From Callorhinus ursinus (Eukaryota > Chordata > Mammalia > Carnivora > Otariidae): a stretch of DNA of 64,000 bases. The notes under the pieces were generated by a model. That model was given only the letters and a program-made list of their open reading frames with translations. It was not told the origin of the DNA and did no database searches. Location: the NCBI RefSeq assembly GCF_003265705.1, contig NW_020312828.1, forward strand, positions 55,967,961-56,031,960. Reading direction: 5' to 3'. Of this stretch, positions 1 through 9,974 are shown in pieces. A program made the translations under genes and the position numbers. Numbering within the stretch: position 1 is the stretch's first letter; the number at the start of each line of letters is the position of its first letter.

Positions 1-375
1 TAGACTTTCTAGTGTGTGTTTCCCATTAAATTCTAATTACGTTTCTCTGAAGTTTATTTTTAAGTTTCTTTGTTTGTTGCTAGTATATGTAATATACAAT
101 TGATTTTTGTATATTTACTTTTAACAACCTTGCTAAATTCATTTATTTCTAATAATATGTAAAACTTTTTATTTTCTAGCTAAAGAGTCATTACCTGCAA
201 ATAATTACCTGCAAAAAATTATTTTTACTATCCCCTATTTACTTCCTTATTTTCTTATCTTCTCCAATCTTATTCCACCTATTTCTCTTTCTTGTACTAT
301 TCTTCTTTGTTGAATCAGCCAGGATATTAAATAAATAAATGTAGAAATAGTGAATCTTATTTTTGTTCCCCCTTT
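1..375 (-). mobile_element. Ancient L1 ORF2 fragment, antisense
   Basis: Read on the minus strand, this matches the middle of L1 ORF2 downstream of the reverse-transcriptase core. On the plus strand it shows degraded forms of the usual antisense phrases: 'CAACCTTGCTAAATTCATTT', then 'CTTTCTTGTACTATTC' and 'TTGAATCAGCCAGG'. It is badly decayed, has no open frame and runs off the left edge, so its 3' end is outside the window. An L1M-age copy is likely; the subfamily is not resolvable by eye. Confidence 0.6.
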
Positions 376-1374
376 GCTGTTTTTGTTTTGTTTTGTTTGT
401 TTTTGTGTGGAGGGCAGAGAGGTTCTTGTGTAGTTTCATGGAGTGTGTATATGCAATTTAGGAGATTGCTAATGACTCCAGAAGAATTTCAAGGCATCAC
501 ACCTGTGGAGCTTATGTCCATGTACTTCCTTTCTCATTGGTAATTTGCTTTTCAAATTCAAATGATTCATATTCAATAACATTATTTAGAAGAGAGTAAA
601 AGAAAAGACAAAGAGAAATGAAGATCATGTGCTTTGTGCATGGAAACTGGGTTAGAATCATGACATATTTAATCCGTTCCTTTACCAATTCATGAGATTG
701 ATATACAACTTTGTGGGAGTCAGGATTCAGATGGATAGTTAATGGTTTTTTAATGAAATTGATTTATTAGAATTATTTTATAAACTCAAGTTTGAAATTT
801 TACATTTGGAGTATTACAGAAGTCACAGTATAACGTAGTCACTCACATTTTCACCCCTCCACACCAAAAAGCAACACATCAAAGGTTCATTGTAAATCAA
901 ACATAAAAGAAGTACACATAAATCATCATGGAAAACTGTACCACTCATAGTGGTTGTTTATAATTTTGAAAAATGAGATCAGATTAAATGTGTAAACAAG
1001 AGAAGAATTGTTAACAAAATTGATGCCTCCTCAGATGCCAACATTTGTATAAGGTAATGTACATATAATGTTTTTATTTGATTAACATCACTTCTCAAAT
1101 TTTATCTTGTGGATATATCCTCATTTACATCTAGGATCTCCCTCTTTTCCAGAAGAAACTTTCATCTCCTTAAATGTCTCTCCCTTTCCAAATACAATTC
1201 TTTGTAGAGAAATGAGAAGGGTCTCAATGTGGGCCAGTAGAGTCCCCACATATCTTGAATGGACACTAGTGGCAGACAAAAGAGGAAGAAGAAAACCTTT
1301 TTCTTGGAAATTGATAAGTTGTGTAAATAGAGTCCATAGCTGAATGGACCATGGCCTTTACTGAGTACTAGCTA
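376..1374. other. Unassigned AT-rich stretch
   Basis: No recognisable gene, repeat family, CpG cluster or splice-site-bounded open frame was seen. Short ORFs here (for example 1107-1343 plus) have no recognisable protein motif and look like chance frames. Confidence 0.5.
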
Positions 1375-1545
1375 CCTAATGTTGAGTGCCTAGGGCAAAA
1401 TACAAATGGAGGGCTCATTTTTCAAATCTCAAGACAGTAACAGGAGAATTTTAAACCAAACACAGGGCTCTTCTGAGCACAGAGCTCTGTGCAACTACAT
1501 GGCTTTCATGCCCTTGAAGATGACCCTGTTTCTCCCATTTGGAGA
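1375..1545 (+). repeat. Possible fossil interspersed repeat, family unknown
   Basis: The stretch containing 'GGGCAAAATACAAATG', 'AAACCAAACACAGGGC' and 'GAGCACAGAGCTCTGTGC' has the wording of an old mammalian interspersed repeat, but I cannot name the family. It includes a short GC-balanced palindrome, AGAGCTCT, near 1482. It differs in composition from the AT-rich flanks. A host-unique origin is equally possible. Confidence 0.3.
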
Positions 1546-1804
1546 TAGACTCTTGACAGTGGGAAAGAATATAACTAAAATAGAGAAGTAAAGAGCTTTG
1601 ATGGATCAGAGCCCCTGACTGTGGATGGCATAACTACAGAGCCCTAACTGCAGATTAATTAAACAAATGCATTTCTTTCTCCCTAGGTAGTGTAAATTGG
1701 ATATCTGTTCATGAAACCAGAATAATTTGAGTATCACTTGCTATCATTATGTTTGGGAAGAGGTTATGATAATCTAGGGAATTGCTCATTATTTAATCTT
1801 CAGT

Positions 1805-2090
1805 GAAATGAAGTTAATATATTCATTTAACAAATATTGTTGGATGTTTTTTATGTGTCCAGCTCTGTTGATATAAAAACAAACAAAATTCTAGTCTTTC
1901 ATGGTCTGCTGGGAAGTTAGGTAATATGCACTATAAATAAGCGAGCCTATAGCATGTTAGATGATGATAAAAACAAACAAAACCTCATCAAAGATCTGAC
2001 TTTTTGGGAAAGACTTAAAAGATAATGACAAGTGAACCACACAGATATCAGGGGAAGAGTGTTTTGGGAAGATAAAGCTGCCTGTCCACC
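1805..2090 (-). mobile_element. L2 LINE 3' fragment, antisense
   Basis: Starts with a decayed form of the antisense L2 3' end ('ATTTAACAAATATTGTTGGATG', then '...TGTGTCCAGCTCTGTTGAT'). It continues through the 'TCTTTCATGGTCTGCTGGG' and 'GGGAAAGACTT' segments in correct L2 order. Divergence is high, as expected of a pre-placental element. Confidence 0.65.
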
Positions 2091-2945
2091 ATCCTGAATT
2101 AGGATTATGCCCAGTATATGCAAGGAACAATAAGGAATATTAGTATAGGTACAGCAGGAACAGAGTGAAAGAGATAGAGATAGGCAGTGGGGAGGGCAGA
2201 GAGAGAGAGAAAAAAATATAGTCCATGAGATGGGAAGTCAAGGGAGCATTAGTATGTTGAGGAAGGAAGTTACCTATCAATTTTAACAGGATCACTCTTG
2301 CTGTCATTTGAAAAAAGGGAAAGACTATAGATATTGAGTAAGGCAGATTAGCTGAGGTACCCACTTTAATTCAATGAAAGAGAATTATCTTGGCTTGGAC
2401 TAATGTGGTAACAGTGGATGTGGTGAATGACCAGATTCTGGACAAATTTTTAAGTTAGAGAAAGCACGGAGGCAAAGCTGCCAACAAAATTTTGGCCTGC
2501 TGTAGTAGTAGAAGCTAAAATATAAATACGTAATAAGCTGGTAATATATACTAAGCATGATGTCGGTAATTTTATATACTTTCCTCATTTTTATTCTTTC
2601 AGTTAATTCAAGAAGTGTTTAATGATTGGTTAAGTGACAATAATAACACAAACAATGAAGCATAAAGCAACCAGCATATTAAAGAAAGTAAAAGTAGTTT
2701 GATATGACTCCATTGTTGCTGCAGTGCTTGAGATTGGACTTTTAAGGTAGACACTAGAGTGTGACAGTATTTGCATCTTATCAAAAGGAATATAGATTTT
2801 AATTAAAGAAAATATGGAAAGCATAAAGGAAAAGTGTTTTTGAAGGCAGGAACTAAAATACTGAGAACTATGAAACATTAGCAAGTTACCTAAAAGTATG
2901 AACAAAATGAAACCTATAATTCCATGGAGAGTCAAGATAGCATTT
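2091..2945. other. Unassigned stretch
   Basis: Nothing recognisable beyond a purine-rich run at about 2155-2215. The minus-strand frame at 2630-2950 is hydrophobic by AT composition and has no recognisable domain. Confidence 0.45.
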
Positions 2946-2947
2946 AG

Positions 2948-3015
2948 CATTTAAAGCTACTTGGGTTAGATCCCAAATCTGCCTCTTCTAACTATGGGAC
3001 TTTCAAAACATATTT
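2948..3015 (+). mobile_element. MIR SINE 5'-part fragment
   Basis: 'CTTGGGTTAGATCCCAAATC' followed by 'TGCCTCTTCTAACTATGGGAC' follows the tRNA-related head and core of MIR in sense orientation. Short and diverged, so tentative. Confidence 0.45.
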
Positions 3016-3175
3016 TCAGCTAAGCATGGTAAGTAGAATATATGTCTTAGCCAAAATTAGGATATAAAATTTAGAGTGATGGAAGATGGCGAGAATGTAT
3101 TTTATTAGCATGGCAACTTATCAACTTTATTAAATCTCAGATTGAGTCAGGCTTGATTTTATATTCTAGCTTCAC

Positions 3176-3192
3176 TTTTTTTTTTTTTTTTA
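3176..3192. repeat. Poly-T tract
   Basis: A run of about 16 T residues interrupts otherwise mixed sequence just before a MIR copy. It may be the tail remnant of an antisense retroposon, but no body could be recognised next to it. Confidence 0.7.
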
Positions 3193-3194
3193 CT

Positions 3195-3390
3195 TAGTGT
3201 AGCTTTAAACTGGTTATGCAAAATTTTGTTTCAATTTCCTCATCTCTAAAGTGAAAAGTAAAATAATACATTCTACAGAGGGTTTTCTTGAAGAAATTTT
3301 GACAAAAATATACATAAAACACTTTTTGTTATCACTGACACATAAATGCTCAATAAATATTATCTATTGTATCATTAATAAGATTACTAT
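3195..3390 (+). mobile_element. MIR SINE, sense
   Basis: Shows the MIR sequence order: 'CAATTTCCTCATCTCTAAAG' (core), then the AT-rich middle, then 'ACACATAAATGCTCAATAAA' (3' LINE-related end). It is well preserved for an element of this age. It sits head-to-head with a second MIR at 3470. Confidence 0.75.
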
Positions 3391-3469
3391 CATCAGTCAC
3401 AATCTCCCAGGCTCTGTGATCTCTATTTTATAACTGTCACTACTGATTTTGAATTCAACCTTGTAGGAC

Positions 3470-3565
3470 ATGTGGCTTATCATTATTTTACAAATGAGAC
3501 TGGAAAAAAGAAATAACTACAAGAGGTCTAGTAATTAGAAAGTGGTGGAACCAGATTTTGAATTG
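3470..3565 (-). mobile_element. MIR SINE core, antisense
   Basis: 'ATTTTACAAATGAGACTGGA' followed by 'TCTAGTAATTAGAAAGTGG' and 'GAACCAGATTTTGAATT' is the reverse complement of the MIR core (antisense of the 'cctcatctgtaaaatgg' to 'tctgccacttactagctg' order). Opposite orientation to the MIR just upstream. Confidence 0.7.
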
Positions 3566-3615
3566 ATTTATAAAACCACCCCCTTTCAAAATATTTTCTG
3601 CTGAACTAGTATATA

Positions 3616-3681
3616 TCCAAAGATTAGCTGAGCGTTGGTGGTATAGTGGTGAGCATAGCTGCCTTCCAAAGATTAGCTGAG
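3616..3681 (+). pseudogene. Retroinserted 5' half of tRNA-Gly(TCC) with 17-bp TSD
   Basis: Positions 3632-3669 match, with no difference I can see, the 5' half of mammalian tRNA-Gly-TCC as I remember it: acceptor strand GCGTTGG, D arm with TATAGTGGTGAGCAT, then the anticodon stem and TCC anticodon at 3665-3667. Sequence stops in the anticodon loop; the 3' half and CCA are absent, so this is no functional tRNA. The piece is bracketed by a perfect direct repeat, TCCAAAGATTAGCTGAG, at 3616-3632 and 3665-3681. That is a TSD-like signature of reverse transcription into a nick. There is no A-tail. The anticodon-loop bases TCCAA are shared with the target, which suggests priming by microhomology. 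The end point equals that of a stress-type 5' tRNA half. Confidence 0.85.
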
Positions 3682-3724
3682 ACTGTTCTAATTTAAAAAA
3701 AAATTTCAGTAACACACCCCCCAC

Positions 3725-4540
3725 ATAAGTTTGACTTAGCTCTTCAGATTTGCTTAGTAGGTATTAATTTACAAATAAATTCACCATGTCCATAATTCAC
3801 AGGGAAAACCTGAGTTAAATATTGTGTATATAGGATAACTAATTTCTATGTTAGAATAAATCTTGTATAGATGCCCTGTAATAAATATATTTTCCTTTAG
3901 CTACTAAGAATTGTTGGGTTTATTTTTGTGTTAACATGTATATGCAAATTATAATTATTTTCACATTCAAGCTGTGCATACTATATCACAATTAACCAAT
4001 TTAACAAAGTTAGCTCTGTGACTCAGACTAATGCACTTTCTATTTATAATATAGCAGCAGGAATAATAATTTTGAAACCCTCATAAAATCAATGTTTTCA
4101 ATAACTATAAAACCAAAGTAAAATAAAAAAGAGCTCATTAAAAAGTCCTATTTGAACAGCACAATACCATATTTTTCCCAGTAAAATATCCTTTAGGACT
4201 GAGTAATGCACTCCAAATCTGATTTTTTTTATTTTTAGAATTATGATCTAACAAGCTGCTAAATGGTGGCAATAATAACATACTTCACAAAAACCACTTT
4301 CTGTCTTACCAAATCTTACTACAACTTTTATTTTTAATAAAATAAATGTTTGCCAAGTTTTTAAAACCTAATGCAAAGCTTTAGTCAATTAAAAAATCAT
4401 TTGGTCTCTTCAGAATACAGATACAAATTTTCCATTATTGTTAAACAAATATATTCTGAACAACTTTGGAAATTGTAGAACATCGCATCTTCACAGCTCT
4501 CGTGATTTTATGTCCATATGAAATTTTCTCACCATGTCCT
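3725..4540. other. Unassigned AT-rich stretch
   Basis: Strongly AT-rich with short A/T runs. No gene, SINE, LINE or LTR signature could be recognised. Confidence 0.45.
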
Positions 4541-4544
4541 ATCA

Positions 4545-4740
4545 GTTCTTCACAATGTTTTGCTAATGTTTTCTCTATTTCACTGCCACTGCAACCACTT
4601 AATTTACTTCAAACACAGCTGTCCTCAGCCTCCCTCCTACTTCCGGTCTCTTCCCTTTTCAATCCATTCCACATCACTGCCAGTGTAAGCTTTAAGAGGC
4701 TTTGTCATAGAGTTTCCAACACCTAAAAGAGGAAGTTGGC
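4545..4740 (+). mobile_element. Possible L2 LINE fragment, sense
   Basis: The pyrimidine-rich order 'CACTGCCACTGCAACCACTT', 'CCTCCCTCCTACTTCCGGTC', 'TCAATCCATTCCACATCACT' and 'GCCAGTGTAAGCTTTAAGAG' resembles the L2 ORF2 3' region ('...ccactgccctg', 'ctgcttccact', 'tccattctccacactgcagccagagtgat'). The frame is open at 4466-4726 but has no credible protein. Confidence 0.45.
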
Positions 4741-4744
4741 ATTT

Positions 4745-6075
4745 TTGAACCTAGCTTTAAGACCAAAATAGTCTTTATTCTGATCGTATTCTCTTTACTT
4801 TGAATTTATTAAAAAAAATCTAATATTAACAAAACTAACAGTGACAGTTTTCTTAAAAATTTTATCTTCAATCCCCATGCATTTCTCATTCTCTTTCACC
4901 ATTTATAAAGAAGACCTAAAATGGTTTACCACTCTGTACTCATCAGCTAAGGTGATATGAGGCACAATATACATCTTCAAAAATATTTCTAGAATGGAAG
5001 AAAGAGAAGGACTAACTACTCTCATGAAGAAGCTTGTCCTTTCATTGACGAAATCTCACAGTGCTGAATGCCCCTGACAAGAAACTCCTATCCTTTTCCA
5101 AAGCAATAATTACAGACTTTCCGTCAGTATAACTACTTTGGGAACCTCTGCTGTAATCTATGCCTTCCATTCCTTCCACATAAATTGTAAGAAAACTCTC
5201 AGAACTCCCAAGGCATCTCTTTCATCCAACTGTAGTCCTCATACATTTTTTTTTTACATTTACTTTTCTCATACCACTCTTTAGACTTTCTCACTTTACC
5301 CTAAAGCTTCAGTCTTCAACAAGTCTTTATAGTCTCAAATTCTGTGAATGCTGAATTCTCTTTTTTACTAAAGTTAAACTTGGCTCTACGCTAAGCATTC
5401 CTTGTAGACTTTTAAGTAAGGCCATTATTTTTCTGCCATAATATGCATACCACAGCATGGAGAAGGTCAAAATAAGCTCTATGTATTTATTGCTGTTTCC
5501 ATTCTATTTTTCATTTCTCCTCCCAGCTTTTGATCCCATATTATCAGATTATATTTCCCAATATACCTTTTACAGTTATGTACTCTCTGTGACACACTCT
5601 CATTCTTTGAACCTTGAAGATCTTAGCTTTTGTCATTGAATTTTGTGATTTAATACCCATGAAGATGATCCTTCTAGAACTTCATTTCCATTACCTCCTC
5701 TTATTCCATGGTTTCATCTTCCACCTTATATGAGGCCCTCTGCTTGTTGTCAGATACTCAGATTTATCATCACCCTGAAGTTCAATGCCTCCATAATGTT
5801 AGTTTCAAATGTCCCACTCTCTGACCACCGTCAACACTCTTACCATCCAAACTTCAGGAAATATTGGACTTCACTGAAAATTCAATATATTTACCTAACA
5901 TATTTTACCTGACCTTCAACCCTGATATTTACATATTTCCTTTTCAGGGAAGTAAAGAAAGTACATATCTACATGTTTATGATTTGATGTAATAAAAAAC
6001 CAAAGCAAAACAAAACCAGTAAAATTCAGGTCCAGGGTGCAGTCAACATCATATTAGCTCTCTTTCTCCTCCCTC
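4745..6075. other. Pyrimidine-rich unassigned stretch
   Basis: The plus strand is CT-rich over about 5140-5900, as in decayed sense L2 ORF2, but no motif was clear enough to assign it. Short plus-strand frames (5457-5639, 5730-5912) show no recognisable domain. Confidence 0.4.
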
Positions 6076-6079
6076 TATT

Positions 6080-6182
6080 CTCATCTATAACTATGTCAAT
6101 ATACATATGTACATATATACAATATACATATATATCAATACATAAGTATATATCTCATATATCTATGCATACATATATAATT
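6080..6182. repeat. Imperfect TATA/CATA low-complexity tract
   Basis: Alternating purine-pyrimidine sequence made of TATATA and CATATA words with single-base interruptions; an old, degraded dinucleotide or tetranucleotide repeat. Confidence 0.75.
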
Positions 6183-6354
6183 TTAGAACAAACTACACAC
6201 ATACGAACATATCACAAATAGTGTAAAGATACTCTCAAAACATAAAACTAATGCAAGGTTATGACTCTGAGCATATAAATAATTTATATATGATAAAAAC
6301 AAATAATAAAAGACATCACAATACTTTTTTACTTGCAAGCACCATACCAAAGTG

Positions 6355-6472
6355 ATCAAGAGCATAGGTTCAGGGATTAGAACTCAGATTTGATTGTAAA
6401 TCTGTTATATGATAACGATATAACTTAGAAAAGCTGCTTACACTTTCTTATCTTTGTTTTTAAGCTTTCTTA
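6355..6472 (+). mobile_element. MIR SINE, 5' portion, split by later insertions
   Basis: 'AAGAGCATAGGTTCAGGGAT' followed by 'TGCTTACACTTTCTTATCTT' follows MIR head and core order. The rest of the element appears to resume at about 8328, after the L1/SINE cluster. The pair therefore dates the cluster as younger than the MIR. Confidence 0.6.
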
Positions 6473-6482
6473 CCCTCACATT

Positions 6483-6681
6483 TTTTTAAAGATTTTTATT
6501 TATTTGAGAGAAAGAGAAAGAGAAAGAGAAAGAGCATGAGCAGAAGGAGGGGCTGAGGGAGAGGGAAAAGCAGAAGACTCCTTGCTGAGCAGGGAGCCTG
6601 AAGCGAGGATCTATCCCAGGACCCTGGTATCATGATCTGGGCCAAAAGCAGACAATTAACTGACTGAGCCATCTAAGGGCC
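6483..6681 (-). mobile_element. Can-SINE (SINEC), antisense
   Basis: The complete antisense order is present: poly-T and 'AAAGATTTTTATTTATTT', an (AGAAAG)n purine tract, 'TGCTGAGCAGGGAGCC', 'TATCATGATC' (B-box side) and 'TGACTGAGCCATC' (A-box side). The TSD is CCCTCACATT at 6473-6482 against CCCTCAAATT at 6682-6691. This copy is diverged and its target is the same site used by the neighbouring L1. Confidence 0.93.
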
Positions 6682-6691
6682 CCCTCAAATT

Positions 6692-8124
6692 CCTTTTTAT
6701 TTAAAAATTTTTTCAGTATAATTGACACACAATGTTATGTTCACTTCAAGTATATAACATAGTGATTCAAATTCTGTATATGTTATTCAGTGCTCACCAT
6801 CAGTTTAGCTAGCATCTGTCAGCATACAACACTATTACAGTTTCATTAACAATATTCCTTATACTGTGCCTTTATTCCCAATACTTATTCATTCCATAGC
6901 TGGAAGTCTGTATCTCCCATTCCCCTGCATCCATTTAGCCCATCCTTCCACTACCCTTCCCTTTGGCAGCCTTCACCACCTTGTTCTCTGTATTCATAGG
7001 TCTGATTCTGCTTTTTGTTTGTTTATTGATTTGTTTTATTTTTTTTAGATTCCACATTTGAGGGCACCTGGGTGGCTCAGTCATTAAGCGTCTGCCTTCG
7101 GTTCAGGTCATGATCACGGGGTCCTGGGATCAAGCCCCACATCGGGCTCCCTGCTCGGCAACCTGCTTCTCCCTCTCCCACTCCCCCTGCTTGTGTTCCT
7201 GCTCTCTCTCTCTCTGTCAAATAAATAAATAAAACCTTTTAAAAAAAAGTATTAGATTCCACATTTGAGTGAAATTATATGGTATTTGTCTTTCTCATTC
7301 TGACTTATTTCACTTAGCATAATACTCCATCCATGTTGTTGCAATGGCAAGATCTCATCCTTTCTTATGGCTGTATAATATTCCAATATATGTATATCAC
7401 ATCTTTCTTATCCATTTGTCAGTTAGTGGACACTTAGGTTGCTTCCATATCTTGATTATTGTAAATAATGTAGCAATAAACATAGGGGTACATATATCTT
7501 TTTGAATTAGTATTTTCATTTTCTTTGGGTAAATACCCAGTAGTGGAATTATAGGATCATATGGTAATTCTGTTTTTGCTTGAAGAACACTCATACTGTT
7601 TTCCATAGTCGCTATACTAATTTACATTCCCATCAACAATGCATAAGGTTTCTTTTTTCTCCACATCCACAGTAACCCTTGTTTCTTGTCTTTTTTTTAG
7701 CCATTCTTCACATGTGTATGCTATCTTATTGTGGTTTTGATTTGCATTTCCGTGATGATTGGTGATTCTGAGCATCACTTCAATTTTCTGCTGGCCATCT
7801 GTGTGTTGTCTTTGGAGAAATATCTATTCAGATCTTCTGCCCATATTTTAATTGGATTGTTTGTGTTTTGGTGGGTGTTGAGTTGTGTAAGTTCTTTACA
7901 TATTGTGGATATTAACCTCTTATCAGATACATCATTTACAAATATCTTCTCCCAACCAGTGGGTTGTCTTTTTGTTTTCTTGATGGTTTCCTTTACTGTG
8001 CAAAAGCTTTTTATTTTGATGGAGTCCCAATAATTTATTTTTGCTTTTGTTTCTCTCACCTTAGGAGATATGTCTAGAAAAATGTCACTTTGGCCAACAT
8101 CAGAAAAATTACTCCTTTGTTCTC
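6692..8124 (-). mobile_element. L1 LINE, antisense, 5'-truncated
   Basis: From left to right this reads the reverse complement of an L1 3'UTR ('AGTATAATTGACACACAATG') and then the ORF2 C-terminal region. Antisense 'TTTGGGTAAATACCCAGTAG' corresponds to the LLGIYPK protein segment, visible in the minus frame at 7397-7606. The minus frame at 7775-8134 encodes the '[20 protein letters not shown]' region. It is truncated within ORF2 at about 8124. The TSD, roughly CTTACCCTCAAATTTCC at 8124-8140, is matched near 6468-6480 plus 6685-6693, on both sides of a SINE. A second SINE interrupts it at 7063. Confidence 0.9.
7063..7251 (+). mobile_element. Can-SINE, sense, nested in L1
   Basis: The full element runs from 'GGCACCTGGGTGGCTCAG' through 'GGTCATGATCACGGGGTCC' (B-box region) and the CT-rich body to an AAATAAATAAATAAAACC-type tail. 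It has a perfect 18-bp TSD, TTAGATTCCACATTTGAG, at 7045-7062 and 7252-7269. The perfect TSD means the insertion is much younger than the host L1 fragment. Confidence 0.97.
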
Positions 8125-8139
8125 TTACCCTCAAATTTC

Positions 8140-8316
8140 CTTTTTTTCTTTCTTTTAAAGATTTTATTTATTTATCTGAGAGAGAGCAAGAGAGCAGCAG
8201 AGGAGAAGCAGGTTCCTTGCTGACCAGGGAGCCCAACACAGGGCTCAATCCTAGGACCTCTGGATCATGGCCTGAGCGGAAGGCAGATGCTTAACTGATT
8301 GAGCCACCCAGGCACT
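8140..8316 (-). mobile_element. Can-SINE, antisense, at the L1 5' junction
   Basis: Antisense Can-SINE with 'AAAGATTTTATTTATTT', a GAGAGAGCAAGAGAG purine tract and 'TTGAGCCACCCAGGCACTC' at the head. The 11-bp TSD CCTCAAATTTC lies at 8129-8139 and 8317-8327. It sits directly on the 5' TSD of the neighbouring L1, so the same target motif was cut again. Confidence 0.94.
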
Positions 8317-8327
8317 CCTCAAATTTC

Positions 8328-8440
8328 TTATGATCACAAATATACTTAGCTTCATGGACTATTTTAAGGCATTGTATAAAATTTATAGTTCTAGGTACAG
8401 AGTAACCATTCATTAAACATTGCTTCTACCATTGATAAAA
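8328..8440 (+). mobile_element. MIR SINE, 3' portion (continues 6355-6472)
   Basis: 'TTCTAGGTACAGAGTAACC' followed by 'ATTCATTAAACATTGCTTC' resembles the 3' end of MIR ('...cacatagtaagcgctcaataaatgttag'). It is placed where the MIR interrupted at 6472 should resume. Diverged and tentative. Confidence 0.45.
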
Positions 8441-8699
8441 TAAAAAGTAACTTTGTATTGGCATCATATTGAAATAATTGTTCTATTTTTTGTATTATAT
8501 TTTTGAATTTATTTCATATTCATTAATGATTAGTGTTAACTTATGATATTATTAAATTTTATTTATCCATTATCCTGTTGATGGGCCTTAAGGTAGATTG
8601 TAACCATTTCCTATGACAAGTATTGGCATACATATCTCCTTATTACATGTGTATGAAAGATTATCAGGTGTTTATGCTTTGCAGTAAAGTTGATGAGAA

Positions 8700-8700
<1 letters not shown>

Positions 8701-8730
<30 letters not shown>
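8701..8730. repeat. (TA)15 microsatellite
   Basis: A perfect TA dinucleotide run joins the left TSD of the next SINE directly to a truncated SINE body. It probably grew from the SINE's A/T-rich tail. Confidence 0.95.
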
Positions 8731-8734
<4 letters not shown>

Positions 8735-8849
8735 TTAAGCAGTCTCCCCGCTAAGCAGGGAGCCCGATGTGGGACTCGATCCTGGGACTCCAGGATCATG
8801 GCCTGAACCGAAGGCAGTCGCCTAACCAACTGAGCCACCAAGGCGCCCA
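8706..8849 (-). mobile_element. Can-SINE, antisense, body-deleted with TA tail
   Basis: Head and B-box region are well kept ('GATCATGGCCTGAACCGAAG', 'CTGAGCCACCAAGGCGCCC'). The usual AT-rich tail, purine tract and much of the CT body are missing: the (TA)n tract runs straight into 'TTTTTTAAGCAGTCTCCCCG'. The TSD ATGAGAAGTATAT at 8693-8705 and 8850-8862 shows that this shape sits between authentic ends. Confidence 0.92.
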
Positions 8850-9045
8850 ATGAGAAGTATATTTTGAATTCATTCACATTTTATTGATATTGATAAAATA
8901 GTCTCCAGAGGTTGTTTGTCCCAACCTATCCCACCAGCAATTGTAAATATCTCCCTTGCTCTACACATTCACCAGCATTTTGTATTGTCACATTTTAAAA
9001 TATTGACAATCGTATATAAATATAAATTGTTACACTTTGCCTTTA

Positions 9046-9930
9046 ACTTCTAATTCTTGCTTCTCATGATTTTAAGCTTTTTATAAAATATATTTAATAT
9101 TAATTTGTTTATCTTCCTTCAATTGCTTATTTATAATTTTTGCTTAATTTTCTATCGTCTTCCTTGTTTTTTACACTGAGGCCAATCAAGAAGAAGGCTC
9201 AGATGAGTCTGGCTAAGTTGTACTAAGGACAGATTTTTAAAAACAGTGGACCCTTGATTCTAATTGTGTCCTCTTAGAAGTTTCATCTAGCTTTTTCATC
9301 CACTCTGTCTTCTTCTGGGGGCAACGTGACCCCACGGTTTGAGTTAATACTTATAGGCTTCCCTTATATTCCTTATTTTGGGGTCGATAATCTTTCATTG
9401 CCTTGTAAGCTCCTTGCTTTCAAATATTTGTTATTTTTTACTGTGTTATCTTTGTGATAGTTCTCAGAAGAACAGCGCTCACTTTTTCAGGGCTAAGGAA
9501 ATAATGGGAGTAGAAATAGAGGGTAAGGTGGAGCCAAGAACAAATACGAGAATAACCTAGGAAACCCCATTCAGGGAAAAAAAAAAATGGATATAACCAA
9601 AGAATACTTCTTAATCCTTGGCAGAGGACAAAAAAACTGCTCAGCAAGTTCCCACAATTAACATGGACAATGACTGTGGCATGGCATCTGTGTTATTCTT
9701 TCTAAATAGGGGTAAAGGTGTGAGGTGTCACTTAGATTTTGATCTCCCACCACTGGATATTGGCATTGAGGGTATATAATTTGCTCTTTTGGTTCAAATT
9801 CATTACATTAGAAGTATCCATATATGGATGTAATGTAGAGAAAACTGTATACGCCTTAGGTATTCTGAACTTGGAATCTGATGCCAAGATTTACGGTACT
9901 TTGGATTATCTCTCTCAGTGAGGGGGTAAG
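9046..9930. other. Unassigned stretch
   Basis: No gene or named repeat seen. It holds a 10-A run at about 9578-9588 and short chance frames on both strands. Confidence 0.4.
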
Positions 9931-9934
9931 GATA

Positions 9935-9936
<2 letters not shown>

Positions 9937-9971
<35 letters not shown>
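9937..9971. repeat. (TG)17 microsatellite
   Basis: An uninterrupted TG run of about 34 bases; likely length-polymorphic. Confidence 0.97.

Positions 9972-9974
<3 letters not shown>

Larger units (their letters stand above)
8525..9045 (-). mobile_element. Ancient L1 (L1M-age) ORF2 3' region, antisense, split by a SINE
   Basis: 'ATTATCCTGTTGATGGGCC', 'GGCATACATATCTCC' and 'TTACATGTGTATGAAAG' before the SINE, then 'CAACCTATCCCACCAGCAAT' and 'CACATTCACCAGCATTTTG' after it. These give the antisense order of an old L1 ORF2 C-terminus. No open frame survives. Confidence 0.75.

Noticed and set aside
3632..3669. Functional tRNA-Gly gene
   Set aside because: Only the 5' half is present; the anticodon 3' side, T arm and 3' acceptor strand are missing.
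7731..8294. Overlapping plus-strand frames of 74-100 codons
   Set aside because: They are the reverse complement of L1 ORF2 and a SINE; hydrophobic residues come from the antisense reading.
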